This document shows positions 43,601 to 53,610 of a stretch of 64,000 nucleotides of DNA, in pieces. The translations under genes were made by a program, and so were the position numbers. Where the stretch lies: contig NC_085131.1 in assembly GCF_030269925.1 (NCBI RefSeq), forward strand, positions 1,750,001 through 1,814,000, written 5' to 3'. The stretch comes from Bombyx mori. Lineage: Eukaryota; Arthropoda; Insecta; Lepidoptera; Bombycidae. Within the stretch, counting starts at the first letter, position 1, and every line of letters starts with the position of its first letter. Under the pieces are notes generated by a model. It ran no database searches and was not told the DNA's origin. It saw nothing but the letters and a program-made list of their open reading frames with translations.

Positions 43601-43828
43601 CGCCACGCTTGGCAGGCGGGTTGGCGATCGCAGTGCTCGGTGCCTTGCACCGGTAATGCTGCTGCCCGTTACCGGCCAGGAGATTTCCGCACCGAGTGGT
43701 TTTCGTTGATGGTTATTCCGCCATCTATCGGTCACCAGAGCCCTGTTCGTCAATCAGCAGGATGCACCACGTGCAGGTAGGGTTGGCATTTGAGACAGTG
43801 TGGTGTTAATTTGCCCCATTACATCCCA
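40608..43828 (-). mobile_element. RTE retrotransposon, full length, 3.2 kb
   Basis: A 10-bp target duplication TTGTAATTAT (40598-40607 and 43829-43838) encloses the element. It has a 5' leader of about 250 bp (43580-43828), one open frame and a short 3' end of TGA repeats (about 40608-40621), the architecture of RTE elements. No stop or frameshift is present. Confidence 0.9.
40622..43579 (-). CDS. RTE endonuclease-reverse transcriptase
   Basis: 985 residues in one frame. The N-terminal AP-type endonuclease shows TLNTRTL (about 48), LCEVRR (about 78), QVYAPT (about 148), MGDFNAKVG (about 181) and SDHRLV (about 278); it nicks target DNA. The reverse transcriptase follows: KAPGEDGVTSE, YRPISLLSHVYKLFSRVI, FVDYEKAFDS (about 632), RRGVRQGDIISP (about 690) and FADDIV (about 730) with both catalytic Asp. 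The C-terminal tail has KWQWAGHIC, WRPRTGKR and AYVQQW, the part kept in the fragments at 5, 6.7, 7.4 and 22.6 kb. All key residues seen are intact, so the copy may be active. The ATG is the first in a Lys-rich start with 250 bp of leader. RTE elements are a known source of spurious craniofacial-development-protein annotations. Confidence 0.93.
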   Translation of the reverse strand: MAATNKKRPPVPGSFTIPGYGSSHGNGKAGGAKNPRATDSYHQMTLATLNTRTLRLDEHIEELEAELGRIRWHVLGLCEVRRQGDDVITLDSGHLFYFREGDQPGQGGVGFLVNKILTDNIIEVSSVSTRVAYLVIKLTERYSLKVVQVYAPTSSYSDDDVEIVYDDITRALHDTTKAHFNVVMGDFNAKVGVQTCDESVLGSFGYGCRNHRGQMLVNFLQRERLFLMNSFFKKKPQRKWTWLSPDTVTKNEIDFIMTDKKHIFRDVSVISRFNTGSDHRLVRGTLNMDFKLERTRLIKSTLRPSLHHMAVDPEQFQLDLHNRFAALETTTDVDEALDGVVRTLRQEGQRLCPKGRTGRTSKLSSETLRLMEERRENTQATQSEKVALNKKIRTLVRRDLRRYNTQRINDAIEQNRGAKVFVQPLGKSHLTKLTKKDGQILASKPEILKELEDFYGGLYTSKATKPVSDPADVRATLSRHYTDELPQISVDEIGMALENLKNGKAPGEDGVTSELLKAGGLPVIRELQKLFNTVLFTGKTPRAWSRSIVVLFFKKGDKTLLKNYRPISLLSHVYKLFSRVITNRLAQRLDDFQPPEQAGFRRGFGTVDHIHTVRQIIQKTEEYNLPLCLAFVDYEKAFDSIETWAVLESLQRCQADWRYIDALRCLYDAATMTVQVQKDQTRPIQLRRGVRQGDIISPKLFTNALEDVFKTLDWNGRGININGEYISHLRFADDIVIMAESLQDLQEMVHSLNAASQRVGLGMNLDKTKVMFNGNVIPRPIDVGGTPLEVVQEYVYLGQTLQLGRNNFEKEVTRRIQLGWAAFGKLRQVFSSPIPQCLKTKVYNQCVLPVLTYGAETWTLTVRLVHQLKVTQRAMERAMLGLSLRDRIRNEVIRAKTKVIDIARRVSKLKWQWAGHICRRTDNRWGRRVLEWRPRTGKRSVGRPPARWSDDLRKAAGSNWMRRTEDRVQWRALGEAYVQQWTAAG

Positions 43829-43923
43829 TTGTAATTATACTAAGACCTAATTAAATGATATCTCAAGGTAAGTGACGCATTTACGTTGTAGATGTCTATG
43901 GGCTCTAGTAACCACTTAACACC

Positions 43924-43990
43924 GTGCATTGGAAGTACATCGCATGTGGTCGTGATCCTCAGTAGTGAGGGAACGATATAGAAGAAGAAG
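43924..43990 (-). mobile_element. 67-bp truncated LINE insertion
   Basis: It is flanked by AACCACTTAACACC (43910-43923 and 43991-44004), a perfect 14-bp target duplication. The insert, reversed, matches the LINE end at 12.6 kb. It ends in GAA repeats on the plus strand, so strand assignment rests on the tail and is uncertain. Confidence 0.7.
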
Positions 43991-44049
43991 AACCACTTAA
44001 CACCAGGTGGGCTGTGAGCTCGTCCATACATCTAAGCAATAAAAAAAAA

Positions 44050-44571
44050 TACACTTGTGACCACTTCGCGTACATAAACTATAATCGGTAGATAATTCAC
44101 GCTCCGATATCTATGGATTCTCGTGAATTCTCAACGTCGGGCCCTTGAGTTCATGTATAATGTAGCAACAAAAAAAATTATCTAATAAGTCTATATAGTC
44201 ATAAGTCGATCCCCTTGTGCTAATAAAAAAAAAAAAATCAATATCACTTTCATTGACTTTTAAAAGGAACACGTTATGTCACATTTTAATGAACAATCAC
44301 TTCCATAGCTTTTGAAAAAAACATGCACAGATTCATATAAAATTAAAGAAGAAAAAAAATGCAAAACTTGTCTTAAATTCTCGTTAATAAAATCTATAGT
44401 GAGGACTTTTACCGCGTTGCCTGGGACGGTTCGAGAGACGACCACATTATACATTGACTGCTACATACAAGAATGATATTGAGAGGGAGTAATTCTTGTT
44501 GCTTTAGATGTTTGTGAAGCTGTCAAAATAAAAATAAAATATAAATGGCACGTAGCATTCTGGGTTTTTTC
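44050..44571. other. Spacer
   Basis: AT-rich with A-runs; nothing recognised. Confidence 0.3.
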
Positions 44572-44760
44572 GCCCACTGAGTTTCTCGCCGGATCTTCTC
44601 AGTGGGTCGCGTTTCCGATCCGGTGGTAGATTCTGCCAAGCACTGCTCTTGCTAGGGTCAGTGTTAGCATCACTCCGGTTTGAGCCCCGTGAGCTCACCT
44701 AGTAGTTAAAGTTACGCTAAAATAATCTCTCAAGGCTATCAGCTTGGGTAGGAAAAAAGA
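44572..44760 (+). mobile_element. Bm1 SINE, 3' half
   Basis: A clean CCCACTGAGTTTCTCGCC to TAGGTAGGAAAAA-type end, except TTGGGTAGG near the tail. Confidence 0.85.
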
Positions 44761-45155
44761 AGTGTTTTTGAATAATGTCAGTGAGTAGCCTTTTTTTTAA
44801 ATTTCATATCTGAATTTTGGCCCTTAGATACCTTTTATAGTATTAAGTAGAACACTTAGTATTAAGTAGAACGTATAAGATTCTGTTTATTAAGAATTCG
44901 TTAGTAAAAAAGCTGTCGTAAGTAAAAGTTTACGTTATAATGTAATTAAGTCAAAATCTTCGTACCCAGCCACTTAAACGTTTTGAAAAATTATGAGAAT
45001 AAATGATTTTTTTTGAACACTAGACGTCAGCCCTCAATTTAATACTGTTTGCAAACCCTCAATGTATACCGTCCGAAGCAATTGTGTCTCACTGTTATGC
45101 TTTACTCCAAGTACTTCCTACGGCTGAATCGAAAGGCCTGGCCATCTTTCACCAA

Positions 45156-45193
45156 CTATATAACGCTCGGGGGTATCAGAGAATGCCACAGTC
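45156..45193 (+). promoter_or_regulatory. Core promoter: TATA box and arthropod initiator
   Basis: CTATATAAC at 45156-45164 is followed about 30 bp later by CACAGTC (45187-45193), close to the insect initiator TCAGT/ACAGT. The spacing is standard for a TATA promoter. It places transcription start about 40 nt before the ATG of the gene below. Confidence 0.55.
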
Positions 45194-45229
45194 TATACAC
45201 AGAAGTCGAACGAACCTCAGTAAGGCAAC

Positions 45230-47308
45230 ATGATCGCTTTTGTAAGTTAATTTTCGCTATTTACAATGTAACAGTCTGTTTTGTAATCGGGTTAAGTTAA
45301 TTCAGTTGTAGGCAAAAGGCCTAATGTTTCGAGATCAAAACTCTATACCCCAAATACCATGTGAGATCTTAATTTTTTACAAGACACTTTAAAATTATGA
45401 ATTTTTTAAATCATTGTGAACAAATAACTTTTATTGTAACATAAAATCACGAAAAATAATATTAAGAAAATCGAGAGTGAATACATTTTTACCTCAGTTT
45501 TCAATTATTATTTTTAACCAGGCAACACTTTTTCTAATTTTTGTAACTTCTATATTATTTTATGGGTGTTCTTTCTAAAGTAAGCATATAAAAAAGCCTT
45601 GATAGTTATTTTCTGAACGGAATTCCAAGACCGCTGTTAGAATATCCTCAAAAAAGTCTTCTATTTTATTCTACCTTGTAAATGTAATAATTTAGTCAAA
45701 CAAAAGAGAAAGTGTGTATATTTTATTAACTTACATTAAAAAAGAAAACAAAATTCAAATCGTGTTCTGACACGATGTTACAATACCAGATACATTCAAA
45801 CAGTGATGCGAAATTATGTATCATATCATCTGGTATATTAAATAACAGGTAGTGTATTATTACTGGTTACGTTATTTCCTATATCATCTCGCAGTGAAAG
45901 GACGAGTTTCCTTTCTACTGTAATGAACAAGTTAACTGTTACTTCTGAACGTGATCGCGTTTTGCTTTCGTTTTCGAAGCATGCGAGAGACAATTGAGTT
46001 TGTAATGAAGATTTAATCTTATGCAATTCAATGTCGGTTGACTTTGTCTTGTAGCTCTATTAAAATCTATGATTATAGATTCATAATAGCATTACTTTGA
46101 GTCGTGATTGTAGATTGTAGAATTTTAATGTAAGCATTGCTTTGTGTTACAGAAAACAACAGTCGTCCTTCTCTTAGTAGCGCTCGCCAGCGCTCGGCCT
46201 TCTGAAGAATGGGAGCCCGAAGGCCACACGCACACAGAACACACGAAGCCGTACCATGTGACCGTGGTGAAGAAGATCGGAGTTCCGATTCCCCATCCGG
46301 TGGCTGTGTCGGTCCCGCAGTACGTGAAGGTGCCCATACCTCAACCCTACCCGGTCCACGTCACAGTGGAGCAACCTATCCATGTACCTGTTTATAAGGT
46401 AAGCTCTCAATACATTTACAAACGTCGTAAGAGTCGTGAAACTGTCTGCTCGTTCGTCTTTTTATAACTGGGGCACCGGAACGAAGATTTTTGCCATGTG
46501 GTGATATCCGTAACAGAAAAAAAAAACGCCAAAAAGATCGCATTGTTACATAAATCTACCGATTTTTATGTAATTACCAAAAAAAAAAAACTCATATAAA
46601 ATCAGAAATGGTGATTACAATTTCGAAACGATTCACGACTGCGCCAATTCATAAAAACGAACACAAAAAAAATAACTACGCGAACGGCACACTTTTACTC
46701 ATTCAACGAATTCTGTAATAGCGTAATAAAGTCAATGCGTTTTTTTTTTCATTCTCTTGTTGCTGGATGACATAAGGAGTATTTATGTTGTACTGCACCA
46801 ATTATTACGTAACGCAACAGGCCGCATCGAAAGTAAAAGTGACAGTCAGTCTAGCGTGATCTCGAATGAGAACGTCTTGTTTCCAGCTCGTTTTTAACTT
46901 TACATCAAAATCTGGAATTAACTGGGTAGTAGAGAAATAATTTTACGCTTACTACAATAATAGGAATAATAACATCACCTAATATTATAACATTGGCATC
47001 TATGTATTTGATCTCTTTGAGGCTGGATAATTTGGGCGAAGCATGAATTCTCAATCCACACAAAAAAAACCAAAGCGCCAACATAAAATTTCTAACAATA
47101 TTAATAATGCTACTTTTTGTTTCAGGTTGTCCACCAAGTTGTTGAAAAACCAGTACCGTACACGGTCGAAAAACCAGTGCCCTATGAAGTCGAAAAGCCT
47201 TATCCCGTTGAGGTCGAAAAAAAAGTAGAGGTGCCCATCCCTAAGCCCTATCCCGTCCATGTACCCGTGTACAAACACATCTACCACCATAAGGGAGGTA
47301 AACACTAA
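45230..47308 (+). CDS. Secreted Pro/Val-rich protein, probable cuticular (hypothetical class), three exons
   Basis: Assembled by splice signals: exon 1 coding 45230-45241 (donor GTAAGT at 45242), exon 2 46153-46398 (acceptor TTGTGTTACAG, donor GTAAGC), exon 3 47126-47308 (acceptor TTTGTTTCAG, stop TAA). Both introns are phase 0. The product is 146 residues: signal peptide MIAFKTTVVLLLVALASA (1-18), an acidic/His-rich stretch, then repeated VPIP-x-PYPVHV units (one in exon 2, one in exon 3) and VEKPVPY repeats (exon 3), with a basic His end. There is no RR chitin-binding consensus and no Cys after the signal, so it fits the low-complexity hypothetical cuticular proteins of insects, exported to the cuticle. 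A tiny first exon ending within the signal peptide is typical of such genes. Exons 2 and 3 are strong; exon 1 is inference from promoter, ATG and donor. Confidence 0.8.
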
Positions 47309-47331
47309 ATGAGCGGATTCGATTCACACCA

Positions 47332-47337
47332 AATAAA
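47332..47337 (+). terminator. Polyadenylation signal AATAAA
   Basis: It lies 24 bp after the stop codon of the Pro/Val-rich gene. A second AATAAA about 95 bp further could serve as an alternative. Confidence 0.55.
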
Positions 47338-48128
47338 TTTTGAACGTCTGAAGTAAATATCTGGTACGCGTATCTACGTATTACAACTTGTGGCTATTAA
47401 TTTGGTGTGAGCTCTAAAAAAAGTAATAAATTTGAAATTCGAAATTACTTACGTAACACCGGAATTCAAAATCGTGACTTTTTCGTATTAGTGTTAGTGG
47501 CCAGGACTGCCATTTGTAAATACAAAATAGTATTAATATTATACAAACTCAACGAATTAGTTTTGTCTCTGTCGCACGTATGAATTTAGTTAGCGTGCGA
47601 GGGAGCCAAACTATTTTGAGTACAACTTTAAGACTATGTAGATCTGTTGGAGATATGTTTCCATCAGTAATGACTATCGTTGTGATATTTATTTGTTTTC
47701 TATTGTTTTTTTTTTGTTTGTTTGTTAAATGCTGCTGTTTGTTATGATCGTTGTTGACTAATGTGTAGTTTGTTGAATATTTTTTAATTTTAGGTGAATA
47801 AAAATAGCTCAATCATACGTTTTGTTTTTAATTTAACATTAGCCGGTCCAGTGCAATGTGTGTGGTGTGATCTGTGGTTTGCAAACAGCGTTGAATTAGT
47901 AATGCATTAAAAATAAATGATAATGTACCACACTCTTGACCTGGTGATTCAGAGAGGCGTATCATTTAATGAACTAGGGGCTACCCGCGATTCCACTCGC
48001 ATTCAAGAAACTTTGAGTCAGAAACGCAATGCAAACGCATTTCCTTTTGAGGTAAATGTTTCCAAAATGAAAAGTATTAAACCGACCATTCAAAATTACT
48101 GTTTTTGTTTTGGCAACGTACAAATATT
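47338..48128. other. Downstream spacer
   Basis: AT-rich; no further exon or gene of the cuticular family is visible downstream. Confidence 0.35.
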
Positions 48129-48378
48129 TCTTTTTTTTTTTATTGCTTAGATGGGTGGACGATCTCACAGCCCACCTGGTGTTAAGTGGTTACTGGAGCC
48201 CATAGACATCTACAACGTAAATGCGCCGCCCACCTTGAGATATAAGTTCTAAAATCTCAGTATAGTTACAACGGCTGCCCCACCCTTTCAAACCGAAATG
48301 CATTACTGCTTCACGGCAGAAATAGGCAGGGCGGTGGTACCTACCCGTGCGGACTCACAAGAGGTCCTACCACCAGTA
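48129..48378 (-). mobile_element. BMC1-like tail
   Basis: Complete, close to consensus. Confidence 0.85.
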
Positions 48379-48483
48379 CAAATTGGGTTCGTGCAGCAGA
48401 AAAGTCTTCATTTCGAAACCACATACAGACGTTTCGATTTCGATGTTATGATTAATTAATAACATTAAAATATTTTTAAGCCC

Positions 48484-48630
48484 GAAATTGAAACTTTTTT
48501 CATTCATGGAAGGCTTTACCCGTCTGGCGTTAAGGGGTTACCTGAGCTCAAAAACATGAGGCCGGAGTCTCAATTTTGTTGTATATCGGCCGCACCACCC
48601 TTGAAACCGGAACGTATCACCGCATCGAGT
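48484..48630 (-). repeat. Ancient BMC1-type relative
   Basis: The order of blocks (CTGGCGTTAAGGGGTTACC, GAGTCTCAATTTTG, CACCACCCTTGAAACCG) is the same as in the young tails but strongly diverged: an older subfamily. Confidence 0.4.
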
Positions 48631-48737
48631 AAAATATATTTTTATTATACGATTTTATTCCTTCATCATTGAAGTTGTTCATGAAAACGACTTAAGTACT
48701 TAATTTCATACAATCAGTATCTAACTAGAATTTACCT

Positions 48738-49087
48738 CCGGTCACCGTCCTCGTTGAACCCGTCATTTGCGACGAAGGGCTCGAGTGAATTAACCCATAG
48801 GCACAACCTGGTTTTACGGATGTTCCGTTATAACTACTGAACCATGCACCCGATCGACTTGAAACTTGGTATCGATGTAGAAAATACATGTACTTAATGG
48901 ATAGGCTAATATTTATATGAGTGTTAGGCTCCCTAATAATAATGACAATAAATAATAATGTTAAGCCCACTGAGTTTCTCGTTGGATCTTCTCAGCGGGT
49001 CGGGTTTCCTTTCTGGTGGTAGATTCTGCGAATCTTGCTAGGGCCAGTGTTAGCAAAACTTCCGGTTTGAGCCTTTGAGTTGAAAAA
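48738..49087 (+). mobile_element. Bm1 SINE interrupted by Helitron B fragment
   Basis: Bm1 sequence stops at CCATAGGCACAAC (about 48806) and resumes at GCCCACTGAGTTTCTCG (48965). The intervening 48809-48964 is the 5' half of Helitron family B (plus strand), without a clear terminus. Confidence 0.7.
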
Positions 49088-49612
49088 AAGAATTTACTTA
49101 TGTTAACAGACTAGATATTTAAAAAAAATACTAATGAAACAAAGTAGCTATTGTACATTCAATCAAAAATGAATTGGCGCGAAATGAGTAATAAAATAAA
49201 TTTGTAAATGAGTTGTTCCAATTTTAAAAATCACATCGTCTGCGCCATGTCAATTACGCGGAGTCCAACTTTCACTGCCTCGGTCAAGGCTCGGGTTCGA
49301 TGACACGCACCGCGCTAACATCGAACGCTACACGCACACGGTCTCTTTGTTTTAAATACAAAGCTGTTTTTCTTTGGGAGACCGACTTCAAAATCAATTA
49401 GAACCAGCAATACATTTAACATGTAAATTAAAGTCGCGGTATTCGCTTTTGTCAATCGCTTGACGTGGGGATGTCAATTGATTAATACGAGTGATTGCAT
49501 TTTTATTTTAAATTGTTTTATGGTTCTAGATGTTAAATGGCGGAAATGCTGATATATGTCAATTTAACTATTGAAACTATAAGTTTAATACTTCATGCGT
49601 CTATGACCGTCA
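49088..49612. other. Spacer
   Basis: AT-rich with a CpG-bearing patch at 49240-49345; nothing coding. Confidence 0.3.
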
Positions 49613-49803
49613 ACCCACAGAACTTCTCGCCGGATCTTCTCAGTGGGTCGCGTTTCTGATTCGGTGGTAGATTCTGCGAAGCATTGCTCTTGCTGGGGCT
49701 AGTGCTAGCAACACCCCCGGTTTGAGCCCCGTGAGCTCACTTACACGTCTAGGAGAAGCTGAAATGGCCTCTCAACGCTATCAGCATAGATAGAAAAAAA
49801 AAG
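49613..49803 (+). mobile_element. Bm1 SINE, 3' half
   Basis: From CCCACAGAACTTCTCGCC to the GCATAGATAGAAAAAAAA end. Confidence 0.85.
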
Positions 49804-50390
49804 TATAACCGTTTAATAAAACATGTCGGCAAGGCAAATCGATTTTATAAAGAATAAGGCATTATTTGATATTTCGCGGACAATTTTAAGTTTTTTTTCT
49901 AAGCACAAACGTCATAATCTCGATAAATTATTAGACTTTTGACAGCAATTTGTTTTGATCGCGAAAACATAACCTCAAAACAGAAAGACGCGTAGGTGCG
50001 TTTTGTTATTACAATAATACGACTTAAGCTCCGAACAGGATTCGCACAACAATAACACAAGTAAACGTAAATTATACGTTATAATAATATACAAACGCAC
50101 CGCAACCGTGCCGTGTTTGTGGGCTTAGCGTGAATTATGTTAAAATATTAAATATATGTATGTACGTGATTACCTACCATATTGCTGCATCTTCGACAGA
50201 CTGTTCATCTGACCACAGAAGCTATATAATATTCAAAACACCGGAAATTGTAAAGACACTAATCGAATAAGCGTTCCTCAAACGCATTAATGTAATAGGA
50301 ACTGTCGTATCCATTGGTACTAGACCACAACAGTCCCTACCACCAGTACTAATTCCAGAACTACTAGAACTAGGGAAGGGTTAGGTATGC
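49804..50390. other. Spacer
   Basis: No recognised element; a scrap of TCCCTACCACCAGTAC at 50333 belongs to the family of the next copy. Confidence 0.3.
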
Positions 50391-50585
50391 ACTATTTCTG
50401 CCGTGAAGCAGTAATGCGTTTCGGTGTGAAGGGTGGGGCAGCCGCTGTAACTATACTTGAGACTTGAGAACTTATATCTCAAGGTGGGTGGCGCATTTAC
50501 GTTGTAGATGTCTATGGGTTCCAGTAACCACTTAACACCAGGTGGGCTGTGAGCTCGTCCACCCATATAGACAATAAAAAAAAAC
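50391..50585 (+). mobile_element. BMC1-like tail, 5'-truncated
   Basis: Begins in the TTTCTGCCGTGAAGCAG block and runs to the A-run. Confidence 0.8.
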
Positions 50586-51309
50586 ATACGATTATTTCTA
50601 CTACATTAAAATTTCCGAAATACAAACAGATGAATAGAAACATCATAAGTGAAATTATCGAAAATTATAATAGCATCTCTTTGATTAGTTTCGTGCGCCC
50701 AACAGTCTGATCACGTTGACCGAGTTTTTGTTTAAGTTAAACCACCATTCAAAGTTATAAAAAACACCTCGTCCCAATTTACCCGCTAGCCGGACAAACA
50801 AACAAGGTTAGGTTGACATTCCATGCCGGGCATCCGATCAGATAAAACGTCTTATGTCTATCGGGGAGACCGATCGAATTGTACGTATAACGAATATCAT
50901 AAAAACTACCATAGATTAGAAATATTGAGCTCTATGCGCTGGCAACACAGACGCTGTTACGCCGGGACTGCGTAAAGGATGTTTGTTTAACAAGAATCCT
51001 CCAGCATTCCGCTCCGTCGATCCTGAAATGTCTTAATTAATTATTATTTTTTAATAATATTTTATATTTCATTTGTACGGATAAACAAATTTGCCAAATC
51101 AATTATTATAATCAATCATCTTTCGTTGGCATAGCCATTGAACAAGACATGAACTAACCACGTAACTTAGTATAGAGTTATCAGCATTAATATAGGTACA
51201 TTATAATTTGTAAATAAAATACTATTCGACTTAATGCAGATTCAGATCTATCTGTCATCCCTTTTCTTCCACGGTAGTATTCAGCAGAGGCGCGGGGCAC
51301 TGACACTGA
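50586..51309. other. Spacer
   Basis: Unique-looking DNA without coding signal. Confidence 0.3.
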
Positions 51310-51611
51310 AATCGTCGTGGCTTAAAGGATAAGACGTCCGGTGCATGCGTAATTACTGGTGGTAGGACCTCTTGTGAGTCCGCTCAGGTAAATACCATCA
51401 CCCTGCCTATTTCAGCCGTCAAGCAGTAATGCGTTTCGGTTTGAAGAGTGGGGGCAGCCGTTGTAACTATACTTGAGACCTTAGAACTTAAATCTTGAAG
51501 TTGGTGGCGCATTTACTTTGTAGATATCTATGGGCTCCAGTAACCACTTAACACCAGGTGGGCTGTGAGCTCGTCCACCCACCTAAGCAATAAAAAATAA
51601 ATAAAAAAAAA
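51310..51611 (+). mobile_element. Composite SINE with internal deletion
   Basis: The tRNA-like head (GTCGTGGCTTAAAGGATAAG box A) runs to CGGTGCATGCGT and then directly into AATTACTGGTGG, losing box B and the spacer. GCGT, present at both break points in full copies, is the likely microhomology. Confidence 0.75.
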
Positions 51612-51879
51612 GCGGGGTACTGACATCCAGCAAAATGGCCTAGCGAATTCAAGATACGTATGGAAGGCAGCGAGCGTATTTAAAGTTGAACTTTACGGTC
51701 TGTTTCATCTCAGAAGCTCGATTGCACAGTCAGACGTTGGTCTTACACCTCACCTGCGATGTAAACTTCTATCCTTAACGACTGGATACATAGTGCTTTA
51801 TACGCAATCCATCATGTATTTATACAGCAAAAGTGTTAACGAAAAAGATGTGACTCATCAAAAATAATATTCTAATCTA

Positions 51880-52288
51880 TCTATAATAATTTATAAAGCT
51901 GAAGAGTTTGTTTGAACGCGCTAATCTCAGGAACTAGTGGTCCGATTTGAGTGTTAGATAGCCCATTTATCGAGGAAGGCTATGGGCTATATAACATCAC
52001 GCTAAGACCAATACAAGCGGAGTACCAATAATAAATGTTTCAAAATCGGGGTTATTTTTACCTTTTGAGAGCTTCCGCTGCGTGCGCTGCAGAATCGGTT
52101 ATAGTTTCGCTAAAATAATGTATGACAGAATTGTTCCCTATTAAAAGATCTAAAAAAAGTGCGTTACAGCATATGTCTATATGTTAAGGTTGGCTCACTA
52201 TAACGTCTTATATGCTAACCAAATTGTTCTAAAATAAAGCATTATTTGTGAACTATTCCAAGCGGACGAAGTCGCGGGCAAAAGTTAG
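51880..52288 (+). mobile_element. Helitron (GAACGCGCTAATCTCAG family), 409 bp
   Basis: Starts TCTATAATAATTTATAAAGC after A; ends CGCGGGCAAAAGTTAG before T, so CTAG is mutated to TTAG. It holds interior sequence missing from the 12.8-kb copy. Confidence 0.65.
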
Positions 52289-53134
52289 TTGAACAATAAA
52301 TATTGCATCTATAGTTTAATTTACCACTTTGGCAAAAGAACAAAACTACAGCTTCACATTATACAAGAAAAAGCGTGTGCCTTTTCGAATTCCAATAAAA
52401 AAAGCTTTATGATCCCGTTAATAAGAATCCTGTCAACAACGCCATTCCGCGCGCTTATTCAAATGTCGAACTAGCATTTTTACATCGTGACAGCATCAGT
52501 CAAACTGTCAAACGCGGTCACCGGACTGTCAATTAGTCATCTCTATAGTGATGGGACAATTTTAACTTAATGTAGTAATGATAGAGCTGTTTCAGCAGTT
52601 GTTTAGAATGTACATTTATTTGTATCATTAATCATCTTATTTGATTTGATTCAAATACTTGCAATTGAATGAGAAATTGTATTTTGATAATATATATTTT
52701 TTGTGACAGATCAACACTTTGATTAACAGTGTATTTTTTATTATTCTGTAAATCATATACGAACTGACAGGTTATTAACCTTTGAATTGATATGTTTTCA
52801 TTTCCTAAATTCAACTTAATGTTTTGTTTAAATTCTAAATAGAATCTGTTTAGTATACTTAGAATTTTTTTTGGATTATAGTATTACGGATTTTGATGAT
52901 AATATCTACGAGTAACAACTACAAAATGTTCAGAACACTAGTGTAGTAATAAAAATGTACAAGTCAAAAGTCTTCATTTTGATTTAACGTGTCAAAACTA
53001 TAGCACTGGAATCGCTTCACTAATATTTTCTTCGTAAACTCGAACTATCAACTCGGAAGCCGAAAAGTCGATGTATTGTGACAAGGCCGCCTAATGACTT
53101 TGACAAACTGGCTCCGAATGACGTTCTGTCAGTT
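52289..53134. other. Spacer
   Basis: AT-rich, no gene or repeat recognised. Confidence 0.3.
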
Positions 53135-53610
53135 TTTAATAGAGTTCTCGATTCGATTGTGCACACGGAGCACTATTAATCTTCCTTCGTCTAAATTCAA
53201 ACTAAAAACTTTGATTGACAAATTGTTTCTTCATCGCAAGGCCACTGGGTATATTTATACAGCGCTTTTTAGCTATATTATCTTGTGCGAGCCTACAAAA
53301 CACCCTATCGATAATTATACAAATTTCTTAGATATATATGTAAGTATTTAATAGATAAAAGTAAGTAGTATTTAATAATTTTTAATAGAGTTCTCGATTT
53401 GATTGTGCACACGGAGCACTATTAATCTTCGTTCGTCGAAATTCAAACTAAAAACTTTGATTGACAAATTGTTTCTACATCGCAAGGCCATTGGGTATAT
53501 TTATACAACGCTTTTAGCTATATTATCTTGTGCAGCCTAAAAAACACTCTATCGATAATTATACAAATTTCTTAGATATTTGTGTAGGTTTTTTAATAAA
53601 TAAAATCAAA
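53135..53610 (+). repeat. Tandem duplication, unit about 245 bp
   Basis: TTTTTAATAGAGTTCTCG starts both units (about 53135 and 53380); they agree almost throughout, through TCGATAATTATACAAATTTC. Translated pieces (KLKTLIDKLFLHRKATGYI) hint at an old LINE tail, unproven. Confidence 0.7.

Larger units (their letters stand above)
40491..44049 (+). mobile_element. BMC1-like tail split by RTE
   Basis: The left part (40491-40607) runs from ATACTGGTGGTAGG to CAGCCGTTGTAATTAT; the right part (43829-44049) resumes at TTGTAATTATACTAAGACC and ends AAGCAATAAAAAAAA. The duplicated TTGTAATTAT is the RTE target site. The right part also has a 67-bp secondary insertion. Confidence 0.85.

Noticed and set aside
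46125..46410. Minus-strand frames overlapping the cuticular gene exon
   Set aside because: Reverse reading of the Pro/Val repeats; splice signals and signal peptide support the plus strand only.
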